From Azospirillum brasilense (GTDB lineage: Bacteria; Pseudomonadota; Alphaproteobacteria; Azospirillales; Azospirillaceae): DNA of 64,000 nucleotides. The stretch lies in contig NZ_QLKQ01000013.1 in assembly GCF_003349955.1 (NCBI RefSeq), forward strand, positions 38,567 through 102,566. Reading direction: 5' to 3'. The notes beneath the pieces were generated by a model. The model made no database searches, was not told where the DNA came from, and was given only the letters and a program-made list of their open reading frames with translations. The first letter of the stretch is position 1. Each line of letters begins with the position of its first letter. Both the position numbers and the translations under genes were made by a program. This document shows positions 1 through 6,988 of this stretch, in pieces.

Positions 1-54
1 CGTCGTCGTCGGGCGCGGGCGGCCGTTGAGAAAGGATGCGTTCAGGCGCTGCAT
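1..54 (-). CDS. Start of a further gene of the sugar-acid operon (partial)
   Basis: An ATG at 54 is preceded by an AAGGA ribosome site eight bases upstream on the minus strand, and the frame stays open to the window edge. The 18 visible codons read MQRLNASFLNGRPRPTTT. It begins 35 bases after the stop of the UxaA-type dehydratase on the same strand, so it is probably the next gene of that operon. Too little is visible to name it. A hexuronate-pathway enzyme such as a dehydrogenase, aldolase or kinase would fit the context, but that is inference only. Confidence 0.4.
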   Translation of the reverse strand, partial: MQRLNASFLNGRPRPTTT

Positions 55-88
55 GGTCGGCGTCCTTGTCTGAGTGGGGTGGCGGGGT

Positions 89-1588
89 TCAGAGCGTGAC
101 GCCGGACTTGAAGATCACGAGGTCGTGGACGTCGTTCTCCTCGTTGCGCGCCTCTTTGCCGTTGGCAACGGCGAGGATGCTGTCGATGAAGGACGGCAGC
201 AGGCCGTCCACCGTGGCGGTGGCCTCGGCGATGGGGCCGGCGTTGAAGTCGATCCAGTGCCGCTTCTTCTCGGCCATGGCGGTGTTGGTGGCGATCTTCA
301 TGGTCGGCACCACGCCGCCCAGCGGCGTGCCGCGGCCGGTGGTGAACAGAACGATGTGGCAGCCGGCGGCGGCCAGGGCGGTCACCGCCACGCCGTCGTT
401 GCCCGGCGCCTCCAGCAGGGTCAGGCCCGGCTTGCGGATGCGCTCGGCGTAGCGGATGACGTCGCGCACCGGGGAAAGGCCGGCCTTCTGGGTGCAGCCC
501 AGCGACTTCTCCTCCAGCGTGCTGATGCCGCCGGCCTTGTTGCCGGGCGACGGGTTCTCGTAGATCGGCTGGTTGTGGTCGATGAAGTATTGCTTGAAGT
601 CGTTGATCAGGGTGACGACCCCCTCGAACACCTCGCGGCTCTCGGCGCGCTCCATCAGCAGATGCTCGGCGCCGAACATTTCCGGCACCTCGGTCAGCAC
701 GGTGGCGCCGCCGATCCCGCACAGCCAGTCGGAGAGGGCGCCGAGCAGCGGGTTGGCGGTGATGCCGGAGAAGCCGTCTGAGCCGCCGCACTTCAGGCCG
801 ATGCGCAGGCGGTCGGCGCCGACCGGCTCGCGCTTGTCCTCGCGCATCACCGCGGCCAGCTCGGTCATCGCCTCCAGCGACGCTTCAAGCTCGTCCGACA
901 CCTCCTGGGTGGTCAGGTAACGCAAGCGGCGCGGGTCGGGATGCTCGAAGCCCTGGGTGAACAGGGCGCGGGTGTTGTTCTCGCAGCCCAGCCCCATCAC
1001 CAGCACGCCGCCGGCGTTGGGGTGGATGGCGAAGTCGCGCAGGATGTTGCGGGTGTTGTCGAGATCCCCGCCGAGCTGCGAACAGCCGTAGGGATGCTCC
1101 AGCACCATGACGCGGGAGCCCTCGGGCAGCAGGCCCATCTTCTCGAAGCGCTTGGCCGCGTTCTTGGCGAGGCCGTTGACGCAGCCGACCAGCGGGATGA
1201 TCCACAGGTCGTTGCGCACGCCGATCTCGCCGTTGGCGCGGACGAAGGCCTGGATGGTCGGCGCCTCCCGCCTGGCCGGCGCCGCGTCGGCGTTGGCGTT
1301 GGCCGCCGGGCCGGCGTAGGCGTAGTCCTGAACGCCGCCCAGCGCGGTCCCGATGTTGTGGGTGTGGATGTGCCGCCCCACCGGGATCGCCTCCTTCGCG
1401 AGGCCGATCACGCTGCCGTACTTGATGACCCGGTCGCCCGGCTGGTGCGCGGTCACGGCGAACTTGTGGCCCTGCGGCACCTCGTCGAGCAGGACGACGC
1501 CCAGACCGTCGATCGCGGTGCCCTGGGCCAGAGGCTCCAGGGCGACGGCGACGGTGTCGCTGGAATGGATCTTCAGGTACTTCGGCAT
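89..1588 (-). CDS. uxaA: UxaA-family altronate/galactarate dehydratase
   Basis: 499 residues, the usual length for UxaA-type hydro-lyases that dehydrate altronate to 2-keto-3-deoxygluconate. The N-terminal 90 or so residues form the SAF-like domain (MPKYLKIHSSDTVAVALEPL, then GRHIHTHNIGTA). The large C-terminal domain has the family stretches EHPYGCSQLGGD, GLGCENN, LKCGGSDGFSGITANP and GNDGVAVTALAAAGCHIVLF. An AAGGGG ribosome site precedes the ATG. It follows a TRAP transporter and an LgoD-like dehydrogenase on the same strand, which fits uptake and breakdown of a hexonate or hexuronate. Galactarate dehydratase (GarD) is the main alternative within the family, so the exact substrate is not settled. 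Confidence 0.82.
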   Translation of the reverse strand: MPKYLKIHSSDTVAVALEPLAQGTAIDGLGVVLLDEVPQGHKFAVTAHQPGDRVIKYGSVIGLAKEAIPVGRHIHTHNIGTALGGVQDYAYAGPAANANADAAPARREAPTIQAFVRANGEIGVRNDLWIIPLVGCVNGLAKNAAKRFEKMGLLPEGSRVMVLEHPYGCSQLGGDLDNTRNILRDFAIHPNAGGVLVMGLGCENNTRALFTQGFEHPDPRRLRYLTTQEVSDELEASLEAMTELAAVMREDKREPVGADRLRIGLKCGGSDGFSGITANPLLGALSDWLCGIGGATVLTEVPEMFGAEHLLMERAESREVFEGVVTLINDFKQYFIDHNQPIYENPSPGNKAGGISTLEEKSLGCTQKAGLSPVRDVIRYAERIRKPGLTLLEAPGNDGVAVTALAAAGCHIVLFTTGRGTPLGGVVPTMKIATNTAMAEKKRHWIDFNAGPIAEATATVDGLLPSFIDSILAVANGKEARNEENDVHDLVIFKSGVTL

Positions 1589-1654
1589 GTCAGGCCCCTT
1601 GGGGGAGAAGCGTGGGAAGCGGGAGGGCGGCAGGAGGAGTTAGCGGGACAGGGG

Positions 1655-2929
1655 TCAGCGGGCCAGGACCAGCGAGAGTTCCGGCACGAAGGTGACGATC
1701 ATCAGAGCCACGAACAGCGCCACGAAGAGCAGGGTGGACTGCTTCATGAAGTCGGAGATCTTCACCTTGGCGAGGTTGCAGACCAGAAGCATCACCGTGC
1801 CCACCGGCGGCGTCAGACAGCCGACCGCGAGGTTCACGATCACCACGATGCCGAAATGGATCGGGTCGATGCCGAGCTGGTGCACCGTCGGCATCAGCAG
1901 CGGGACCATGACGATGAGGATCGCGTTGCCCTCGATCAGCATGCCCAGGAACAGCAGGAGCAGGTTGAGGATGAGCAGGAAGACGTACTTGTTGTCGGTC
2001 AGCGCCGTGATGTAGGTGGCGAGCTGCTGCGCCGCCTGCTCCAGCGACAGGATCCAGGCCAGCGCCGAGCAGGCCATGATGACCAGCATCACCGACGAGG
2101 TCGCCTTGAAGGTGCCGACCAGGGCGTCCACCACATGGGCGACGCGCATCTCGCGGTAGATCACGAAGCCGATCACCAGGACGATCAGCACGGCCACCGC
2201 GCCGGCTTCGGTCGGGGTGAAGATGTTGGCGCGGATGCCGCCGATGATGGCGACCAGCAGGACCAGCACCGGCCAGGCGCCGACCAGCGCGCTGGTGGTC
2301 TCCGACCGGGTCGGCCAGCTCGTGCGGGACGGCGGGTAGCCGTTGCGCTTGGAGACGATGTAGGCGGCGACCATCAGCATGGCCGCCATGACGATGCCGG
2401 GCAGGATGCCGGCCATGAACATGGCGCCGATGGAGACGTCGGCGACGAGGCCGTAGATGATCAGCGCGATGCCCGGCGGGATGATCGGCGTCACCAGCGC
2501 GCCCGACGCCGTGACGGCGGCGGCGAAGGCGCGGTTGTAGCCCTTGCGCTCCATCTCCGGCACCAGCATGCGGGTCAGCATGGCGCTGTCGGCGAGGTTG
2601 GACGCGCTGACGCCGCCCAGCAGCGTGCTCAGCATGATGTTGGTCAGCGCCATGCCGCCGGTGAACTTGCCGACCAGCAGATCGGCCACGCGCAGCAGGC
2701 GCTTCGCCACGCCGGTGTGGTCCATCAGCGTGCCGAGCAGGATGAAGAAGGGAATCGCCAGGAGGGACAGGTTCTGCGAGGCGCCGATCAGCCGCTGCAC
2801 CGCGATCTGGTCCGGAACCGGGCTGAAAAACACGAAATAGACAAGAACGGATGCGAAGATGGCAATGTAGAGCCGCATGTTCAAAGCGAACAGGCAAAGC
2901 ATGATGAGAATAATGACGGGCCAGCTCAT
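1655..2929 (-). CDS. TRAP transporter large permease (DctM type)
   Basis: 424 residues, almost entirely hydrophobic, with about 12 predicted membrane spans. This is the large subunit that couples sodium or proton flow to solute entry in TRAP transporters. Family stretches include IPFFILLGTLMDHTGVAKRL, the VTASGALVTPIIPPGIALIIYG segment and the C-terminal GCLTPPVGTVMLLVCNLAK. Its ATG overlaps the stop of the small permease by four bases (ATGA), so the two are translationally coupled. Together with the binding protein upstream it should import the substrate of the neighbouring dehydrogenase and dehydratase, probably a hexonate or hexuronate. Confidence 0.92.
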   Translation of the reverse strand: MSWPVIILIMLCLFALNMRLYIAIFASVLVYFVFFSPVPDQIAVQRLIGASQNLSLLAIPFFILLGTLMDHTGVAKRLLRVADLLVGKFTGGMALTNIMLSTLLGGVSASNLADSAMLTRMLVPEMERKGYNRAFAAAVTASGALVTPIIPPGIALIIYGLVADVSIGAMFMAGILPGIVMAAMLMVAAYIVSKRNGYPPSRTSWPTRSETTSALVGAWPVLVLLVAIIGGIRANIFTPTEAGAVAVLIVLVIGFVIYREMRVAHVVDALVGTFKATSSVMLVIMACSALAWILSLEQAAQQLATYITALTDNKYVFLLILNLLLLFLGMLIEGNAILIVMVPLLMPTVHQLGIDPIHFGIVVIVNLAVGCLTPPVGTVMLLVCNLAKVKISDFMKQSTLLFVALFVALMIVTFVPELSLVLAR

Positions 2930-3396
2930 GGCGCGTTCCCCTTCGCGATCACCATGATATCGATGAAGCAGCGGCGCAGAAGATAAATGATGATGCCGGC
3001 CGCGCCGACCGGAACGGCCAGATCGATCCAGAACCAGGAGATCTGGAGGATTTCCGTCAGCTTGTACTGGGCGCTTTGGGCCAGCAGATAGCCGAGCCAG
3101 CCGGCATAGCCGAGAACCACGATCGACAGGGCCGAGACGGCCAGATCGACCGCCGCCCGGATGCGGGTGGGCAGCAGGTCCACGAACAGCGGGATGTCGA
3201 GATGCTGGCCGTCACGCTCGGCGACGATGGCGCCGATCATGATGATCCAGATCATCAGAAGCCCGGACATCTCCTCGCCCCAATGCAGCGGAGCGTCGAA
3301 GATGTAACGGGCGAACACCGCCGCAATGGTCATCACCACCAGAGCGGCCAGCGCGCCTCCCGCGACGACCGATGGCAGACGCCGGATCAACTCCAT
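2926..3396 (-). CDS. TRAP transporter small permease (DctQ type)
   Basis: About 156 residues with four hydrophobic segments, the typical DctQ layout. The WGEEMSGLLMIWIIMIGA stretch and the basic ERDGQHLDIPLFV loop are typical of the family. The start at 3396 is chosen because a strong GGAGGAG ribosome site lies six bases before it. A TTG five codons further upstream in the same frame falls on that site and is unlikely to be used. It ends inside the first codon of the large permease. It acts in the inner membrane beside DctM. Confidence 0.9.
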   Translation of the reverse strand: MELIRRLPSVVAGGALAALVVMTIAAVFARYIFDAPLHWGEEMSGLLMIWIIMIGAIVAERDGQHLDIPLFVDLLPTRIRAAVDLAVSALSIVVLGYAGWLGYLLAQSAQYKLTEILQISWFWIDLAVPVGAAGIIIYLLRRCFIDIMVIAKGNAP

Positions 3397-3453
3397 GGCA
3401 TACTCCTCCAAACGATCCGGGCGGAGCGGCAGCCCCGCCCGGATGTGCTTTTT

Positions 3454-4428
3454 TTACTTGAGGTCCTTCTGGATCTGCTCGTACAGGCCGGCCGACCACT
3501 TCGGGAACTGGGTGTAGACGACCTTGGTGGCCTCGCGGAACGGCGCCGGGTCCGGCTGGATCACGGTGACGCCGGACGCCTTCATCTTCTCGATGAACTC
3601 GGCGTCCTGCTCGGCCGCCAGCTTCTGGCTGTAGAGGCCGGCCTCGTAGCCGGTCTCGTGGACCATCTTCACGACGTCCGCCGGCAGCTTGCTGAAGAAG
3701 GCTTCGCCGCCGACCCACACCGAGGTGTTGGTCAGATAGCCGACGAGGCTCAGATACTTGGCCTGCTCATGCAGCTTGGCGCCGTACAGCACGGAGATCG
3801 GGTTCTCCACGCCGTCGATCAGGCCGGTGGTCAGAGCCGGATAGACCTCGCCCAGCGGCATCGGCGTCGCGGTGGCGCCCATCGCCTCGATCGTCTTGAT
3901 CTGCATCACGTTGTTCGGGACGCGGATCTTCATGCCTTTGAGGTCCTCGGGCGTGTTGATCGGCTTCTTGGCGAGGATGTGGCGCACGCCGTACAGGTAG
4001 TTGGACATGACGATGTGCACGCCCTTCTTGCGCAGCGCCTCGTCCTTCTTCTTGAACCAGTCGCTCTCGTAGATCTTGAAGAGCTTCTGGGGGTCGTCGG
4101 TCAGGTACGGGCCGAACAGAACGCCCAGGTCCGGATCGTAATCCTGCAGGAAGCCGACGTCGGACAGGGTGATGACGTTCATCCCCATCATCGCCTGTTC
4201 CATCACGTCCTTCTTGGCGCCGAGCTGGGAGCTGGGGAACAGCTTCAGGGTGACTTCGCCCTTGCTCTTCTCCTTCAGGAGGTCGGCCCAGTGATGCATC
4301 ACCCGGTCGAGCGGCTCGCCCGGGTTGTTCTCGTAGGCGACCATGATCTCGGTCTTGGCCATGGCGCCGGACGCGGCACCGATCGACAGCACACACGCGG
4401 CAAGGGCAGACGCCAGAAAGCGCTTCAT
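3454..4428 (-). CDS. TRAP transporter periplasmic solute-binding protein (DctP type)
   Basis: 324 residues with a clear signal peptide (MKRFLASALAACVLSIGAAS, cleavage after AMA-K). The body has DctP features: a VMHHWADLLKEKSKGEVTLK region, EQAMMGMNVITLSDVGFLQ, and around residues 150-180 the LKGMKIRVPNNVMQIKTIEA segment. That segment carries the conserved arginine that binds the substrate carboxylate in this family. The start at 4428 has GGAGGA five bases upstream; an in-frame start further upstream is not supported. It captures a carboxylated solute in the periplasm for the DctQM pair immediately downstream. Confidence 0.92.
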   Translation of the reverse strand: MKRFLASALAACVLSIGAASGAMAKTEIMVAYENNPGEPLDRVMHHWADLLKEKSKGEVTLKLFPSSQLGAKKDVMEQAMMGMNVITLSDVGFLQDYDPDLGVLFGPYLTDDPQKLFKIYESDWFKKKDEALRKKGVHIVMSNYLYGVRHILAKKPINTPEDLKGMKIRVPNNVMQIKTIEAMGATATPMPLGEVYPALTTGLIDGVENPISVLYGAKLHEQAKYLSLVGYLTNTSVWVGGEAFFSKLPADVVKMVHETGYEAGLYSQKLAAEQDAEFIEKMKASGVTVIQPDPAPFREATKVVYTQFPKWSAGLYEQIQKDLK

Positions 4429-4579
4429 TATTTCCTCCATAGTGGATGCCGGAGAGCCGGTTTTTGGACGCGGCCCAGGGACGGGTCCCGCCGACGGGGC
4501 GGCACCCGGCGGCGGGACCGGCACGCCCCGCCGTGGCAGTTCTGATGACGGCGGCGCCTTGCGGTCGCCGCGGGGAGGG

Positions 4580-5596
4580 TCAGCGCTCGATCATCACCTT
4601 GACGGTGGTGTCACGCTCCTTGGCCCAATAGGGCAGGGCCTTGTCGGCCTCCTCGAAGGGGAAGACCTTGGAGATCAGGTCGTCGGGGGCGTGATCGAGC
4701 GTTTCGAGATAGCGGATGACGGCCTGGAAATCCTCGGAGGTCGCGTTGCGCGACCCCATGATGTCCAGCTCCTTCAGGTTGAAGAACTGCGTCTTGTAGG
4801 ACACCGGCTCCTTGGCGTAGCCGATGTAGACGACGCGTCCGGCGAAGGACACGAGGTCGATGGCCTGGGTGAAGGTGGCGGGCAGGCCGACCGCCTCGAT
4901 CACCACGTCGGCGCCGTCGCCGTTGGTCAGCTCCAGGACACGGGCGGACACGTCCTCCTTGGCGGCGTCGATGGTGTGGGCGGCGCCGTAGCGGCGGGCC
5001 AGACCGGTCTTCGCCTCGCCGATGTCGACGGCGATCACCGTGGCGCCGCGATGGACGGAACCGGCGATGGCGCCCATGCCGATCATGCCGCAGCCCAGCA
5101 CCAGGACGGTGTCGGCCGCCTCGACGCGGCCGCGCGCGGCGGCGTGGAAGCCGACCGACAGCGGCTCGACCAGCGCCAGATGGCGCGGCGCCAGCGTGTC
5201 GTTCAGGATCAGCTTGCCGTAGGGCAGGACGATGCGCTCGGCCAGCCCGCCGTTCTGCTGCACGCCGAGCGTGCGGTTGCTGCGGCAGGCGTTGACCCGG
5301 CCCTTGCGGCAGGACGGGCAGGTGCCGCAGGCGGTGTAGGGAATGACGATGGCGCGCCGGCCCACGGTGTAGTCGGCCGGAACGCCCTCGCCGACCGCGG
5401 CGATCTCGCCGCCGATCTCGTGGCCGGGGATGCGCGGCAGGGAAACCAGCGGGTTCAGCCCCTTGAAGGTGCTGAGGTCGCTGCCGCACAGGGCGACGTG
5501 GCGGATGGCCAGCAGCACCTCGCCGGGGCCGGGGGTCGGCTCCGCCACCTCGTGGATCGCGCAGACGTCCACGCCTTCGATCATCAGTGCTTTCAC
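4580..5596 (-). CDS. Zinc-dependent medium-chain dehydrogenase, LgoD/RspB-like
   Basis: 338 residues of the medium-chain alcohol dehydrogenase family. The catalytic zinc region is seen in VALCGSDLSTFKG and the GHEIGGEI motif. The structural zinc ligands are present as C-x2-C-x2-C-x7-C in CGTCPSCRKGRVNAC. The Rossmann motif is GCGMIGMGAI. The IMGSRNATSEDFQAVIRYLE stretch closely resembles E. coli LgoD (L-galactonate 5-dehydrogenase), as recalled rather than searched. In an operon with a TRAP importer and a UxaA dehydratase, oxidation of an L-hexonate to a keto-hexonate is a reasonable role. A sorbitol- or idonate-type dehydrogenase is the alternative. Confidence 0.8.
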   Translation of the reverse strand: MKALMIEGVDVCAIHEVAEPTPGPGEVLLAIRHVALCGSDLSTFKGLNPLVSLPRIPGHEIGGEIAAVGEGVPADYTVGRRAIVIPYTACGTCPSCRKGRVNACRSNRTLGVQQNGGLAERIVLPYGKLILNDTLAPRHLALVEPLSVGFHAAARGRVEAADTVLVLGCGMIGMGAIAGSVHRGATVIAVDIGEAKTGLARRYGAAHTIDAAKEDVSARVLELTNGDGADVVIEAVGLPATFTQAIDLVSFAGRVVYIGYAKEPVSYKTQFFNLKELDIMGSRNATSEDFQAVIRYLETLDHAPDDLISKVFPFEEADKALPYWAKERDTTVKVMIER

Positions 5597-5629
5597 AGGG
5601 GATGTCCTTTTTCTAGGAAGCGGGCGTGG

Positions 5630-6322
5630 TCAGGGCGTGGGCGCGGCCGACGGCTGCGCCTCCTGGTTGAACACGCTCTCGCTGAAATGGAAATGTGCGT
5701 TGCTGGCCGCGACGGCCTTCTCGACGGAGCGCTCGCGCAGCGCTGCGATGATCTGGCGATGATAATCGACCGTGGTCGGTCCGATCACCGCGTTGCTCTT
5801 GCCGATCTCCATGTAATAGATCATCGGCTGAGACATCGCCTGATACATCTTCTGCAACATGGAGTTGCGGGAGGCGGCGACGATGGCGGCGTGGAAGCGG
5901 AAGTCCACCTCCGCCGCCTCGCGCACCGTCAACTGGTGCTCCATGTCCTCGGCCAGACGGTCGAGCCCGTCGATCTCCGCGTCGGTGATGTGCCGGACCA
6001 CTTCGGGCAGCACGCCGATCTCGATGATCCGGCGGAACTGCAAGACTTCCCGGCAGGTCTTGACGCTGCGGTCGAAGCACTGGTCGAGGATGCGGAACAT
6101 CGCTTCGATGTCCGGCTTGCTGGCGCGCGGGCCGCGCTGCGTCTTCTCCACCAAGCCGTAGGCTTCGAGGAAGATGATGACTTCGCGGATGGTGTTGCGG
6201 CTGACGCCGAACCGTTCGGCCAGCAGGCGTTCGTTCGGAAGCAGATCGCCGGGCTGGTAACGCTCGGGGATCTCCTTGCGAAGCTCTTCGAAGATGGCCT
6301 TGACGGTTGAGACGCCGTTCAT
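5630..6322 (-). CDS. GntR/FadR-family transcriptional regulator with FCD domain
   Basis: 230 residues. The N-terminal winged helix covers about residues 8-75 (PNERLLAERFGVSRNTIREV). A C-terminal helical FCD domain carries the usual metal or ligand histidines in EVDFRFHAAI, DYHRQIIAAL and SNAHFHF. It lies 33 bases upstream of the dehydrogenase on the same strand and heads the sugar-acid operon. A perfect interrupted palindrome lies 20 bases upstream of its start, so it probably represses its own operon and is released by a sugar-acid intermediate. FCD regulators of hexuronate genes (UxuR, ExuR, LgoR types) are the natural comparison. Confidence 0.88.
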   Translation of the reverse strand: MNGVSTVKAIFEELRKEIPERYQPGDLLPNERLLAERFGVSRNTIREVIIFLEAYGLVEKTQRGPRASKPDIEAMFRILDQCFDRSVKTCREVLQFRRIIEIGVLPEVVRHITDAEIDGLDRLAEDMEHQLTVREAAEVDFRFHAAIVAASRNSMLQKMYQAMSQPMIYYMEIGKSNAVIGPTTVDYHRQIIAALRERSVEKAVAASNAHFHFSESVFNQEAQPSAAPTP

Positions 6323-6800
6323 GATCGCGCCGCTGAAGTTTGGTCCAACAATTGGACAACTGATGGCGAACGATAGCACCGCCGCTCAGGGTGGAAAACG
6401 GCAAAAGGAGTCACAAAATGTCGAAAACAGCGCTGCTAACGCATGAAGAAAAAATTTTGCGCCGCATCATCGTGCGATACGGGTCCAACTCGCGCGTTTT
6501 CCCTTGAATGTCTGCAGTTTATCGCTGTGACAAAACCATAGGATGTGTCGAGGCGCGCTCCCGACCGCCGAGTGTGCCCGGCTGGTGCATCCCGCTTGCT
6601 TATCCCCTGGGAATGCGATAACAGGGCGCGGCGCGCATGATGGGTGCGCGGGCGGGCCGGAAACGGCCGGTCGGCGGCTTGGCCGCACCCCCTAGAAAGT
6701 TGTTGCAATCCGGCGCGGCGCCGCGTAACGTCCCGCTTAGGAAAGCAAGTTAATTCAATGGGTTGGGTGTCTGTACCCGGTCCGTTGGAATGATGAAGTC
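6323..6800. other. Intergenic region between the GntR operon and tRNA-Leu
   Basis: 478 bases between the minus-strand regulator and the plus-strand tRNA. Apart from the palindrome at 6343-6357 it should hold the operon promoter and the tRNA promoter, but I cannot place -35/-10 boxes convincingly. Open frames crossing it have no coding character and no ribosome sites. Confidence 0.5.
6343..6357. promoter_or_regulatory. Candidate operator of the GntR/FadR regulator
   Basis: A perfect inverted repeat GTCCAA-CAA-TTGGAC sits 20 bases upstream of the regulator's ATG. Short palindromes of this size close to their own start are typical of FadR-subfamily autoregulation. Seen directly in sequence; binding is inference. 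Confidence 0.55.
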
Positions 6801-6887
6801 GCGGTCGTGGCGGAATTGGTAGACGCGCAGCGTTGAGGTCGCTGTGGCAGAAATGCTGTGGAAGTTCGAGTCTTCTCGACCGCACCA
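6801..6887 (+). tRNA. tRNA-Leu (anticodon GAG)
   Basis: An 87-base class II tRNA with encoded CCA. The acceptor strands GCGGTCG (6801-6807) and CGACCGC (6877-6883) pair perfectly. The anticodon arm is CAGCG-TTGAGGT-CGCTG, giving anticodon GAG for CUC/CUU leucine codons. A long variable arm and a GTTCGAGTC T-arm follow. CTC is expected to be common in a genome of this GC content. A strong terminator follows 40 bases downstream. Confidence 0.95.
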
Positions 6888-6926
6888 TCCTTATCGTCGG
6901 CGCATCGCCGGACGACACTGAAAATC

Positions 6927-6949
6927 GGGGCCTTCTCAGGCCCCTTTTT
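6927..6949 (+). terminator. Rho-independent terminator after tRNA-Leu
   Basis: Hairpin GGGGCC-TTCTCA-GGCCCC followed by TTTTT on the plus strand. A run of four A precedes it, so it may also stop the minus-strand gene that ends at 6989. Confidence 0.85.
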
Positions 6950-6988
6950 CATGCCCGCAAGAAGCGGGGGCCACCCCTCATCGCCCCG

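Noticed and set aside
6436..6918. Open frame of 160 codons over the tRNA-Leu region
   Set aside because: It runs antisense through a well-formed tRNA gene and has no coding signature.
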